Shown here: piece after piece, positions 1 through 9,569 of the stretch
Position numbering within the stretch: position 1 is the stretch's first letter
Layout: each line of letters begins with the position of its first letter
Assembly: GCA_009746045.1 (NCBI GenBank)
Contig: RPFO01000065.1
Coordinates: 7,310,862 to 7,374,861, forward strand
Source: Mesostigma viride
Taxonomy: Eukaryota; Streptophyta; Mesostigmatophyceae; Mesostigmatales; Mesostigmataceae
Length of the DNA: 64,000 nucleotides
Direction of reading: 5' to 3'
Program-made: the position numbers and the translations under genes
The notes under the pieces: generated by a model
Database searches by the model: none
What the model saw: the letters and a program-made list of their open reading frames with translations, nothing else
What the model was told of the DNA's origin: nothing

Positions 1-471
1 CTTTTTCACGGAATCCATCAATGCGTTCCGCTCGTTCACCACGCGCGCCTGTAGCCAAAACCGAGGGGAAATCGTAAATACAAAACCATCTGGCGCGTTA
101 AATTTCACAAGAGCTTTCTTTCCTGCTATGAGCGAAGTGTGCGCAAGGGCCTGCACCGCAAACAGCTACAATTCGCGAGATATACTGACGTTTTCGTCGA
201 GCATTTGTTTCTGCTTGTCCGCACTCTCTTGCAGCTCAAGTTCCAGATTTTGGATTCTCCGCTCAAGAGTCTTTATCTGCGTCTGCTTCTGTGAGACATT
301 TCCCCGCAGGTTGTTGTTCTCCTCTTCCAGGCTTAAAATCTTCGTGTTGAAGGCGCGCGAAGCTATCCTAAACGCTAAATCTAGGCAATCGTAGGGATCG
401 GCAGGAAGCAAAGCCTCCACGTCCGACGGGACAGAATCGTTTGGCCTCATAAATCCGGCGCTCATATCCAT
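1..471 (-). CDS. At4g15545-like coiled-coil protein, 5' part (partial)
   Basis: Function unknown; the family is an uncharacterised plant coiled-coil protein typified by Arabidopsis At4g15545. Exon 1 runs 471 to 190 on minus (94 codons from ATG). It holds the family signature near residues 18-45 (a VEALLPADPYDCLDLA-type block followed by a basic RIASRAFNTK helix), then a long heptad-rich segment ending in MLDEN. I infer an intron at 189-49 (donor gtcagt, acceptor ctacag). It joins in phase to an exon at 48-1 reading ARVVNERNALMDSVKK, which matches the 'EN-(S)-...-TVK(R/K)L' continuation known for the family. Reading straight through instead gives a stop eight codons past the donor, so the spliced model is preferred. 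The gene runs off the left edge. Family assignment is from remembered similarity, not a search. Confidence 0.72.
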
Positions 472-839
472 CGTGCCGAAAAAGTAAGGCCTGCTATCCG
501 GCTCTAGCTATTTTCTCGTGCTTTGTAGCTTGCGCCCTCCTAGACCGCGGCCCGTCGGGGCTTGGGATGCCACATCCCAGGCTGTTTTTCCCAACGTCAA
601 AAATCAAACGAAAATGTTCGTCATGTTTCCCCCCAAATTCCTGCGCGCAAGAACGCGGTTGATTCCAAATAATGCTGCCAATCGCCAATCGAATACAGTG
701 CGGAGGAGTCTTCGCCGCTGGAGAGCCCGCAAAAGCGCCGCACTTGTGAAACCTTGGAAATAAATAATAATTGTTGCAAACGTACCAGGAATGTACACGT
801 GTGTTCAATTTTTTTCGGGGAAATGGGTATATTTTATCA

Positions 840-1036
840 GGCGGAGCCAATTTTCGGAAGAACCGTTAGGTTCGCCAGAATTGGCGAAGCTTATAAGGCC
901 GTACACGTGAGAAAACATAGGAATAGGGGATGAAAATCCGTCAATCCATCCATACATACATCCATCCATCCATCCACCGAATTTGTCCCGAATTTGCAAG
1001 CATAAGGGTGAGGTTCTTCCGAAAATTGGCTCCGCC
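840..1036. mobile_element. MITE-like element with 25-bp perfect terminal inverted repeats
   Basis: The 25 bases at 840-864 (beginning GGCGGAGCCAATTTTCGG) are the exact reverse complement of 1012-1036. The 147-bp interior has no ORF and contains a (CATC)n tract. Size and structure fit a non-autonomous foldback or MITE. No target-site duplication could be read at the borders, so the superfamily is unknown. It sits upstream of the At4g15545-like gene start. Confidence 0.55.
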
Positions 1037-1478
1037 GTAGAGTTTCAACGGGCAAGTTGCAAACACGCACGTTACTTGATTAGCCAATTATGGACCAAAG
1101 AGGTGAAAGGGGAAATGTGAGTATCAGCGAATCCTAAATGAAGGTGTGTTCAATTTTGGCGGCAGCTTTGCAGTGGGACCAGGGTGGGACACGCTTTCAG
1201 TTAGGTACCTATTAGTACTGTTGTTGTTGTTGTGTCCCACACCGGACATGGGCAGCAGAGAATCTGTAGTACTGTATGCAGGCTGTACTGTATGCCGAAG
1301 ATTTGCGAGCTAGCCTGTTGCAGCCTTGCAGGCGGTAACAGCTGGCTGTCCGCGACACTCCAAATCTTACGATACGTTTCGAATTCGGAATCCATCCATG
1401 CTTGCCGCATGGTGAATGGTTTATGGGGGCAATCAAAACTCTGAAGGAAAGGAACGCCAGCCGCCACGTAATCCATTC

Positions 1479-1864
1479 TCCAAGACTGTCCAGGCCTCTA
1501 GGGGAGCAAGCTTCGGAATCGTGAGAAGGTTTTTGCGTGAGAGGGGATTGGTCGACGTATGCCGAGGAGATTTGCGAGCCAGCCTGTTGCAGGCGGTAAA
1601 TCTTACGTTTCGGATTCGGAATGCACGCCTGCTTGGTGACCGTAATGCGATGAAACCCAAAACAAAAAAACTCCAAGGATCAAAATGCCAGGGATGTCCA
1701 CTTTCCAAGACTGTCCAGGCCTCTAGGGGAGCAAGCTTCGGAAACGTGAGAAGGTTTTTGAGTGACCGTTATGCAATCGAAAGGAAAGGGACGTTATGCA
1801 ATCGAAAGGAAAGGGATTTACAAGACTGTCCAGGCCTGTAGGGGAGTAAGATGCGGAAACGTGC
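1479..1864. repeat. Direct repeats upstream of the GT8 gene
   Basis: A ~60-bp unit beginning CCAAGACTGTCCAGGCCT and running through GGGGAGCAAGCTTCGGAA occurs at 1479-1540 and 1704-1764. A shorter diverged third copy lies at 1821-1864. A second repeat, TTATGCAATCGAAAGGAAAG, occurs in tandem at about 1770 and 1795. These could be promoter-proximal duplications or a relic repeat; the sequence does not decide. Confidence 0.6.
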
Positions 1865-2053
1865 AAAGTTAGATTTTAACCAGAAAGCGATGACGGTTTC
1901 GAACATCTGTAACGTGCTTCTCGGAACTTTGCGGTCGATATCGCCTGATTCGCTTCCACAGCTACAGGAACGGCTGGTTTCCTTTGTATTACTTCGGCTT
2001 CGTTGGCTTTGGGTTTGCGTAAGAGTCGAAAAAGCAAGCTGCAAACGCGCGAC

Positions 2054-3478
2054 ATGGTGCGCACTCATGGGAGCCCAACTTGCTGGCAACGCCTGTATTT
2101 CTGGAAGGGAATGCCTCGGCAGTGTGGCCCCTTGCTGCTAGCCGTCGGTTTATTCCTCGTCGTGGGATGTTATTCGGTTTCCGTGCTCTTCCCCCCTCGG
2201 CTTCATGGGCTGTCCTCGCAAGATGCACTGGGAGTAACTTTGCCTTTGCCGGTCGGTGGCAACGCGTCACGTCTACATGTCGATAATGCTCTTGTCCACA
2301 TTTCCTCGCCCGATAATGCAACCATTGCGGACTATCACGTACCACTCAGCACATCCCATGGTTTCGTTCGAACGGAGGTTCCTGAGAAACGGCTTGCAAA
2401 CTTACATGATCAAGACGTGCCATCAAGGCATCCTGTGTACAGCCGGAGTGACTTCTTTGAGCATTTCCGCCTACCAGTTATCTCAAAGCCCTGTGCTTAC
2501 GCAAGCCTTGCGGCGAGCAGGCAAGACGCCATACAATCTATCGCTCTTTTCAAACAGCTGCATTTCCACAACATGCGAAACTGTAATTTTGTCATGCTTT
2601 TGCCCCGTCAATCGCTGAAGAATGTATGGCATCATGAGAAGATGGAGGCATATCCTTGCGACTTCCCCCCTTGGCAGGATGTCATCTGCCCTCTGCACGG
2701 CTGGATGCGCTTCCTTGATGTCCATGTCGTCTTGGCAGACGTTCCTTTTGACATCAAAGACGTTGAGGACAGTAACCTGCAAAACAGGCTTATGCTCAGG
2801 ATGTTCACTGCGATCAGCCTCTTAAAAGGGGTTGTTCTGGGATTAACAGAGTATGCAAAGCTGGTGTTTCTTGACTCCGACCTGCTTATCCTCTCCAACT
2901 TCTCAGAAATCTTGGACACAACTATGGGCACAGCTGCGTCGGGACTGGTGTACGGGGAGCCGCTGAACGCCGGCATGTTTGTTGTGGAACCAAACGCCAA
3001 TCACATGGACCTTTATGTCAACATCTTCAAGACGTCAACATATACAAACTACGGGTTCAATGATGCATGGAAGGAGGAGGGGCGGGGCTGGAATTTCGCC
3101 TGCGGCTGCTCTGATCAGGGCAGCCTGTTTTACCTCTTCAAACTTATCCTGAAATCTGGGGTCTGGCTGGACCCATTTATGTACGGGTATCCAGCTTGTG
3201 AGACGGAGTTCCCCCCACCCCAGTTCATGCATCCCAAGGTTGTGCATTTCAAGGGGGCTTGCAAGCATGTGCCCATGAGACAAGCGGAGCACCACATGAA
3301 GCCTAATGCCATGGGTGGAAAGAAATATCTCGCTCTAACTTGGCTGGCAGCTTGGCACAATTGGTCCGAAAGTGTTGTAAACAGCAGGCTGTTCAAGAAG
3401 TCACTGGGTGCTTGCAAGCCAACCAATTTTACCATAAGTTGCTACGGTGAGAAAAATGAGTGTGCGCTATCGCCATAG
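2054..3478 (+). CDS. GT8 family glycogenin-like glycosyltransferase, type II membrane protein
   Basis: Predicted to transfer a sugar from a nucleotide-sugar donor in the secretory pathway. I start at the ATG at 2054, giving 474 residues in one exon; the frame is open a further 17 codons upstream without an ATG. Residues about 23-46 are a hydrophobic signal anchor (GPLLLAVGLFLVVG), suggesting a lumenal catalytic domain. GT8 landmarks appear in order: the DxD metal-binding motif in FLDSDLLIL; the LNAGMFVVEPN block; the CSDQGSLFYLF block; and a C-terminal HFKGACKHVP histidine-glycine motif. The layout resembles plant glycogenin-like (PGSIP/GUX) enzymes, but donor and acceptor cannot be read from sequence. 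The gene looks intact and ends with TAG. Confidence 0.88.
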   Translation: MVRTHGSPTCWQRLYFWKGMPRQCGPLLLAVGLFLVVGCYSVSVLFPPRLHGLSSQDALGVTLPLPVGGNASRLHVDNALVHISSPDNATIADYHVPLSTSHGFVRTEVPEKRLANLHDQDVPSRHPVYSRSDFFEHFRLPVISKPCAYASLAASRQDAIQSIALFKQLHFHNMRNCNFVMLLPRQSLKNVWHHEKMEAYPCDFPPWQDVICPLHGWMRFLDVHVVLADVPFDIKDVEDSNLQNRLMLRMFTAISLLKGVVLGLTEYAKLVFLDSDLLILSNFSEILDTTMGTAASGLVYGEPLNAGMFVVEPNANHMDLYVNIFKTSTYTNYGFNDAWKEEGRGWNFACGCSDQGSLFYLFKLILKSGVWLDPFMYGYPACETEFPPPQFMHPKVVHFKGACKHVPMRQAEHHMKPNAMGGKKYLALTWLAAWHNWSESVVNSRLFKKSLGACKPTNFTISCYGEKNECALSP

Positions 3479-3730
3479 ATGCACCCCATGCTATATCATT
3501 GATAGACACACCCGGCCCGCAAGTACGCATGACTCAACATGCGCCGTGCAGATTGTATGCTGGCTGTACATAAAAATGGTGCGACATTACATTACGCAGC
3601 AGAAAATGCTCGGTGGAAACATAATTGAGATGGGTCATGGATGATACAACTACTGAGTGATTTTTTAAATACGATGTAACCTACTTAATTATAATCACAT
3701 AATTAAACCTACTTAATTATAATCACTTTA
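3479..3730. other. 3' flank of the GT8 gene, A/T-rich with a 19-bp direct repeat
   Basis: Presumed 3' UTR and intergenic DNA. CCTACTTAATTATAATCAC occurs twice just before the TTAA element begins. No gene seen. Confidence 0.6.
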
Positions 3731-4945
3731 TTAAGGGGACATGACACATCGGAATTTTTTGGCGCCAAAAAATTCGCGCCGGTACCGTCGGTACCCCCGG
3801 ACCGTGAAATTGTGGTGCACAATGCGCACACCTCGTGCGGAGGTGGCCATGGCGACGTGTGTTCCGTAAAAATTTGCCTTATCGGCCAGGCGACAAGCGA
3901 AAAATGTACGCCGGTGGTTTTAAACGATGTTCTAGTATGATGTTTCATAGCCAGATATGCACAATTTGAAAAGTCGGTGCCTTTCTTAATCCAGATTTGC
4001 ACGGGGGTCTAATCCGAAAATCTGGCCGCACATATTAATTTAGAATGCGTGCCTGCGACGGTAGAATTTAAGATTTGTGGGTTATATTGATGCAGGAAGA
4101 AGCGTTTAGTAATGGAAACCGTGAAAACATCCTAAGCGGCTTCGATTTGCGGCCATTTCCCGTCATTTCTGAAATGATATCGTTCAGGCCTGCGCGATCC
4201 GCGGTCAAGCCATCCATGGATGGCTGGCTGTCTCGCGCGCCTGGGTAGGAAATAAAGCCGGCCGTGGTACGTTCATTTGCCGCATGTCACCGCCCTGTCT
4301 GTTTGCGCTCTAAATGTTCCTGGCATGAAGCTTTGGCGCCGATTCCGGGTGTTCTTGCTATTATTTTGTTCGCCACTTGTTGCAGTTGCGCTATCTGTTT
4401 TCGCAGGTTTCAATGTTTTGCCTTATGCTGCGTATGCCATGCTTCTTAAAGCTAGCAAGAGTTGATCGGGCAGTTTTGCGGCTCTGCTTCACTTTCTTTT
4501 ATGGAGTTTTTCATATGGTAGACATTGTATATTGCGTAGTCAAGGACCCTAGCTGCCTGGGAGCGGCATCAACGTTGCAAGGAGCTGGCGAGCTCATAAA
4601 CGCTTGTCTTGGCTCTTCAGCATGCTGGAAAACAAGGTGTGAAGTTGTAGGGAATTAAGGTGAGCATGTGTTATATAGTTATCTCCTTCCAATATGTTTT
4701 GCTTCCATTACACATGGCTGGGGCTTCCTAGATGATAAGGATCAGGTGCTTATTATGACAATATTAAAGGATGGCCCTTTTATCCTTTAGCATCATGACT
4801 GGGTGTTAGCTATGAGGTGATTCCCGCAAGTGGTCATGCCTGCTTGCGTAATGATTTTGTCGGTGGATGTCTTCTTCAAGCATCTAGCATTTGCTTTACG
4901 TGCTTCTGCCCAATTTGCAGGGGGCAAGCTTAGGAATCTGGCCCG

Positions 4946-5662
4946 GCCCCCGTGCTCCTCACCTTTAAGTACATGGCGGACAAGCTGGCGTTCCTTAAAT
5001 GCCGCAAGAAGCTCTCGGAGACTCGCTTCACGCTGGACGACGACTTGACCCTGGCCCAGCAACAACGGCGACGCGAGCTATGGCCGGCCTACCTTCAGCT
5101 CCGGCAGAGCGCAAGGGGGAAGCCGGTATACTGGAGGGGGGCGGTCATCCACGTTGACCACAAGCCCTGGCAGCCCCCTCCTGCCACCTCAGACTAGGAA
5201 TATATATACCAGTAGTGTAGATTAGTAAGGCTTAGCCTAGCATGTGGCCCACGCGCATGTGCGCCCATAATGGCCCCCATGGATGATGCCTTCAACATTT
5301 AGCCATGCTTTGTCTATAATGGGACCCCCATGGATGTTGCATTAAGAACTTAGCCATGCTATGCCATGCAGAGAGATGCTCTCTGTCGAGAAGCCATGCC
5401 CTAGCCCTTGCATAGCCATGATGATCTTCCTCCCCCGTGCCAGGATCCCCTTAGCTGGGTTGAACCTGAGACAGCATGGTGGTGCCGGTGCCCTTGCGGC
5501 ACCTAGAGCAAGTGTTGCTTACATTCCCACCCTTGCATGAAGTAGCCTAGGATGTATTTAAAGCCATATGCCCCTTCTCAGGGATATGTGCTACATTGAC
5601 TCCCAACGGAGTGATGTTGATAATTAATTAATTAATTAATTAATTAATTAATTAATTAAGCT
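4946..5662 (+). pseudogene. 5'-truncated half-LINE: C-terminal ORF1p-like fragment, 3' UTR and (AATT)n tail
   Basis: About 80 codons, ending at 5197, encode the end of an ORF1p-like RNA-binding protein. Motifs are LLTFKYMADKL, a LDDDLTLAQQQRRRELWP block and a PVYWRGAVIHVDHK block, typical of the C-terminal part of LINE ORF1 RRM proteins. A ~460-bp 3' UTR follows and ends in (AATT)n at about 5622-5662. The same 3' UTR recurs at 9140-9530 and 10985-11400. The copy sits inside TTAA element 1. The truncated 5' end is what target-primed reverse transcription typically produces. Confidence 0.7.
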
Positions 5663-6365
5663 TAGGAATGTGCTTATGGTGTCCCTCATGCCACAGTGTA
5701 CCAAGCATGCAGGGTGGCAGCTATAACATGATGTACTATGGGCAAACTAGGTCAGAATGACCTGTAATTTGGTGGCAAGCTTTATGATACATTTTATTAA
5801 TTAATTGCACCTGGTTTGCCCCAGTTAGTGGTTGGCTAGGGTGTAAAAGGGGTGTTGTTTGTGCTCATAACCCAGATTTTCTGTCATTTTTTTTTTGCAT
5901 GTTTACACTAATAACATGAGTAAACGTGCTCAGAATGAGCTCAAACTTTGTGAGAGTGAAATTCCCACCCTAGGCCTAGTATAAATATCATCACTGGAAT
6001 TTTTGCATGTGTCTACTATTTGATTTATTTTTTTAGGACCAAAAAAATACGTGTTTTGGGCTAAACCCTATAAATAGTCTAAACGTGCTTATTTTGTGGT
6101 CCTGAGTAGCCAGATTTATTTGCAATTAGGGTGGGGATTTTAGGAAAATATGTGGTTTGGTCACTTTTGGTTTGCCCAGTCTCCTAGGAAAAATCGGCAA
6201 AAAATAGCGTCTTTTTCTATTTTTAGCTCATAACTGGGTCATGCTGGGGGGTAGTACCACCCCCAAGTGGCTGGAAAAAATTTTTTTTCACATATTTATG
6301 GTTTGGAAGCATAACCGGATTTTTATCCCATGCACAGGTCTGTTTTCCAGAAAAGTGCACTTTCA
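5663..6365. other. Right-hand interior of TTAA element 1, non-coding
   Basis: A/T-rich DNA with no ORF of note. It contains the family's conserved right subterminal motif (AGCGTCTTTTTCTATTTTTAGC split over about 6207-6228) before the inverted terminus. Confidence 0.55.
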
Positions 6366-6532
6366 ATGTGTCATGTCCCCTTAATTTTTGCACAAACTGC
6401 CCAAGTTTCTAGTGCATGTAAAAAATGCACTAGGAAGGGGGGTGTCCGGGTGTGACGTTGTGTGACATCATTTTGTCACCCAATGTCACTTTTGTGACAT
6501 TCCGTGATTTTTCTGTGTGCAGACCGTTCTTA

Positions 6533-6994
6533 AACTCATGCTCCCGTTGGGGAGTCACGGAGCATCGGAGTGCTTTTAATTAATCCCTGTGTATGCACAA
6601 CATGAAGAAAGGGCAGAGACCCCCTTTCTCCTTCATGCGAGAGGCATGCCACACGAGGTAGCCATGGCTGACGGCGGAGCTCATAACTTTCACGTTTGGG
6701 CACCAAATTCGGCCGTGACTATCACTATCGCTTCGTCTTTCTAAGACGCGCACGCTGATTCCACGAGCCACGAGCGGACATGGCTGACGGCGGAGCTCAG
6801 AACTTTTGCATCTGAGCCCCAAATGCAGTCAGATCACTTGCAACCGATGCGTCTTTTCTAGGCGCATCTGCTACTAGCATCGGTTACAGCTGTAACGCAG
6901 TATTGTGACCAGCCTGCAGCAATTACGCAAAGCACCACGGCGTCTCTCTAAGACGCACACTGATATAATTTTCCGAACCTATTACGCAATATTA
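6533..6994. repeat. 5' terminal region of the half-LINE/foldback family
   Basis: The stretch at 6533-6650 (CTCCCGTTGGGGAGTCACGG, then GAGTGCTTTTAAT and GGGCAGAGACCCC) recurs directly at about 11407-11520 and inverted at about 15004-15122. The following ~340 bp up to the ORF contain repeated gacgcgcac/gtctttctaagacgc segments and form the outer part of palindrome 1. No ORF. Confidence 0.55.
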
Positions 6995-6995
6995 C

Positions 6996-7781
6996 ATGGC
7001 GAGCGAACGCCTGTCGACGCAACGCAGTTTGGCGGATGCGCTCGCCCATGAAAATGCGGCAGCTGCAGCTGCAGCTTTGCCAGCTCCGGCAGGCAGCGCC
7101 GGTGACACTAGTCGTGCACTGGTGGTCGCCCAGCAACCTCCCGGGCTCACTAATGCCTCGCCATCGGCATCGCCTGACCCTAATCGCGCCCGCTCCGCCG
7201 ACAAAACAGGATGGTCTTCACGCCCCTCGGAACCGCGCTGTCGGCTCCACCCTTTCCAGGTCGATGATCACGACTGGACCAACATGTCTCCGGCCGATGC
7301 TCTGCACTGCATCTTCCTCGTGGACTACGCCTCGCTTTACGACCTGTGCCTCCATCTCCACGACAACAATCGCCTCCTCCTCCCGGACGGCCGCCGATGG
7401 AACGACATCCGCCTGCTGTTCGGGTGCCCCCGCCCCCAACTCCAGCACACCATCCTCAACTCCCTTCTCCAGCGCTCTGACGGCCAGATCTGGGCTCCAT
7501 CCATCTCCGCCCCCGCCCTCCGCTCCATCCTCACGGAAGCCTTTCAGCAGCACGTGACCCCCCTTGCTGCCGACGTGAGCAGCAATCGGTGGCACGCTGA
7601 CTGCTGAACTTCCTCACAATTCCACCGCCGTCGCCTCCACCTCCACTGCCATTTCCGCCTCCACTGCCGACATCCAAGCCCAGCTCCTCGACCTCGACCA
7701 ACGCCTTCAAGCCACCGCCACCGCCCTTGAGAGCTTGCATGACACCGCCGGCCTCACCGCCCAGGCGGTGAAGGACATCGG
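6996..7781 (+). pseudogene. Half-LINE ORF1p-like gene, N-terminal part, frameshifted (left arm of palindrome 1)
   Basis: The ORF starts at ATG 6996 (MASERLSTQRSLADAL) and is open to a stop at 7607. It then continues by homology in another frame to about 7781, where it breaks into the inverted copy. It matches the minus-strand copy at 8992-7805 almost residue for residue through the HPFQVDDHDW and PDGRRWNDIRLLFGC blocks. The frame is lost where the other copy reads DVAAMGGPLAAEL. It is a dead, truncated copy. Confidence 0.65.
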
Positions 7782-7804
7782 TCGCCGCTGTTGCTGGGCC
7801 AGGG

Positions 7805-8992
7805 TCAAGTCGTCGTCCAGCGTGAAGCGAGTCTCCTCGAGAGCTTCTTGCGGCATTTAAGGAACTCCAGCTTGTCCGCCATGTACTTAAAGGTGAGGAG
7901 CACAGGTGGCGGGCCAGCCTTCCCCCGCACGCGGGGGAGGCGGACAGCCGACATGTCCAGCTCACCAGTGAGTAACATGGGGGCAAGAATGTCGCGCTTA
8001 AATGCCTCAAGAAGGCTCGTGGAGGTCTCACCTGCCGGCTGGTCGAAGTGCTTGACAGTGACATTGTTGCTGCGCTTGGCGATGTCGGCTTCCTCGCGAA
8101 GGTCGAGGGCTTGTTGCTTGAGTTGTGCCGAGATGGTGGAGGTGGTGGAGTTGGTGTTCTGCTTAAGCAAGTCCGCCCAGGTGGAGGGAGCATCGCCGGC
8201 CGGGCCAGCAGGCGCCGGCTGGGCGGCGATGTCCTTCACCGCCTGGGCGGTGAGGCCGGCGGTGTCATGCAAGCTCTCAAGGGCGGTGGCGGTGGCTTGA
8301 AGGCGGTGGTCGAGGTCGAGGAGCTGGGCTTTGATGTCGGCAGTGGAGGCGGAAATGGCAGTGGAGGTGGCGGTGAGGTGAGGAAGTTCAGCAGCCAGCG
8401 GACCACCCATTGCTGCGACGTCAGCAGCAAGGGGGGTCACGTGCTGCTGAAAGGCTTCCGTGAGGATGGAACGGAGGGCGGGGGCGGAGATGGATGGAGC
8501 CCAGTTCTCGCCGTCAGAGCGCTGGAGAAGGGAGTTGAGGATGGTGTGCTGGACTTGGGGGCGGGCGCACCCGAACAGCAGGCGGATGTCGTTCCATCGG
8601 CGGCCGTCAGGGAGGAGGAGGCGATTGTTGTCGTGGAGATGGAGGCACAGGTCGTAAAGCGAGGCGTAGTCCCCGAAGAAGATGCACCGCAGAGCATCGG
8701 ACGGAGACATGTTGGTCCAGTCGTGATCATCGACCTGGAAAGGGTGGAGCCGACAGCGCGGTTCCGAGGGGCGTGAAGACCATCCTGTTTTGTCGGCTGA
8801 GCGGGTGCGTTTCAGGTCAGGCGATGCCGATGGCGAGGCATTAAGCCCGGGAGGTTGCTGGGCGACCACCAGTGCACGACTAGTGTCACCGCTGCCTGCC
8901 GGAGCTGGCACAGCTGCAGCCGCAGCTGCCGCATTTTCATGGCCGAGCGCATCCGCTAAACTGCGTTGCGCCAAAGGACGTTTGCTCGTCAT
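7805..8992 (-). CDS. Half-LINE ORF1p-like protein, longest copy (395 aa)
   Basis: A nucleic-acid-binding retroposon protein of the ORF1p type. In order: an Ala/Pro-rich N-terminus (residues about 1-60); a conserved domain with HPFQVDDHDW, DALRCIFFGDYASLYDLCLH and a LLFGCARPQ block (80-190); a coiled coil (AQLLDLDHRLQATATALESL, about 215-260); a second helix (STISAQLKQQALDLREEADI); then an RRM-like region (NNVTVKHFDQP ... ILAPMLL ... VLLTFKYMADKLEFLKCRKKL). The C-terminus is frameshifted after RKKL and loses the LDDDLT/YWRG block retained at 4946-5197. No reverse transcriptase is attached in any copy here, hence the half-LINE label. This is a transposable-element gene, probably no longer functional. 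Confidence 0.65.
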   Translation of the reverse strand: MTSKRPLAQRSLADALGHENAAAAAAAVPAPAGSGDTSRALVVAQQPPGLNASPSASPDLKRTRSADKTGWSSRPSEPRCRLHPFQVDDHDWTNMSPSDALRCIFFGDYASLYDLCLHLHDNNRLLLPDGRRWNDIRLLFGCARPQVQHTILNSLLQRSDGENWAPSISAPALRSILTEAFQQHVTPLAADVAAMGGPLAAELPHLTATSTAISASTADIKAQLLDLDHRLQATATALESLHDTAGLTAQAVKDIAAQPAPAGPAGDAPSTWADLLKQNTNSTTSTISAQLKQQALDLREEADIAKRSNNVTVKHFDQPAGETSTSLLEAFKRDILAPMLLTGELDMSAVRLPRVRGKAGPPPVLLTFKYMADKLEFLKCRKKLSRRLASRWTTT

Positions 8993-9139
8993 ATATTGCG
9001 TTTTAGATTCGGAAAATTATATCAGCATGTGCGTCTTAGAAAGACGAAGCGATAGTGATATTCACGGCTAAATTCGGTGCTCAAACGTAAAAGTTATGAG
9101 CTCCGCCGTCAGCCATGGCTACCTCGTGGCTCGTATGAT

Positions 9140-9530
9140 GTGCGCCCATAATGGCCCCCATGGATGTTGCCTTCAGAATTTAGCCAAGCCATATGCCTAT
9201 AATGGGACCCCCATGGATGTTGCATTAAGAATTTAGCCATGCTATGCCTATGCAGAGAGATGCTCTCTGTAATTGAGAAGCCATGCCCTAGCTCTTGTAT
9301 AGCCATGATGATCTTCCTCCCCCGTGCCGGGATCCCCTTAGTTGGGTTGAACAGCATGGTGGTGCAGGTGCCCTTGAGGCACCTAGAGCATGCAAGTGTT
9401 GCTTACATTCCACTCTTGCAGGAAGTAGCCCAGAATGTATTAAAAGCCATATCATTGCCCCTTCTCCGGGATATGTGCTACATGTACTCCCAACGGAGTT
9501 ATGTTTCTAATTAATTAATTAATTAATTAA
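9140..9530 (+). repeat. Half-LINE 3' UTR copy with (AATT)n tail
   Basis: Near-identical to 5256-5662 and 10985-11400. It begins GTGCGCCCATAATGGCCCCC and ends with an ACTCCCAACGGAGT hairpin motif and an (AATT)n tract at about 9508-9530. It is a 3' end without its ORF in the correct orientation, left after formation of palindrome 1. Confidence 0.65.
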
Positions 9531-9569
9531 CACGCTAATAAAGTTTTCCGAAACTAAAACGCAATATTA

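Larger units (their letters stand above)
472..2053. other. Intergenic region between the divergent At4g15545-like and GT8 genes
   Basis: The two flanking genes are divergently oriented, so this 1.6 kb probably carries both promoters. No convincing ORF was found. It holds a 197-bp inverted-repeat element (840-1036) and a set of direct repeats (1479-1864), listed separately. A (CATC)n tract lies at about 946-976 and a short TTG run at 1218-1232. Confidence 0.6.
3731..6384. mobile_element. TTAA-flanked DNA transposon, copy 1 (non-autonomous)
   Basis: The left end is TTAA followed by GGGGACATGACACAT (3735-3749); the right end is its exact reverse complement (6366-6380) followed by TTAA. TTAA duplication with inverted termini is known for the piggyBac and Kolobok superfamilies, and I cannot choose between them without a transposase. 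The left subterminal region (GGCGCCAAAAAATTCGCG, then a GTGCAC/GCGCAC block and GGCCATGGCGACGTG) and the right subterminal region (a TTTTTCTATTTTTAGC motif before a GGGGGTAGTACC block) recur in the copies at 15.13 and 34.14 kb, which defines one family. The centre holds a 5'-truncated half-LINE (4946-5662). No transposase ORF was found. Confidence 0.75.
6651..9130. repeat. Long imperfect palindrome 1, arms ~0.9-1.1 kb
   Basis: The left arm (about 6651-7781) and right arm (about 8227-9130) are inverted copies of the same half-LINE 5' segment. Examples are the ggcggagctcataact block near 6680, inverted near 9100, and the GGCGGTGAAGGACATCG block at 7765-7781, inverted at 8227. The unpaired centre (7782-8226) is the 3' half of the right-hand copy. 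Transcription through it would give a long double-stranded RNA hairpin. Confidence 0.7.

Noticed and set aside
2003-2053. Extension of the GT8 protein 17 codons upstream
   Set aside because: The open frame has no ATG there; the ATG at 2054 precedes a normal signal anchor.
8048-8776. 242-codon plus-strand ORF, Gly-rich
   Set aside because: It is the antisense shadow of the half-LINE ORF on minus, forced open by high GC content.
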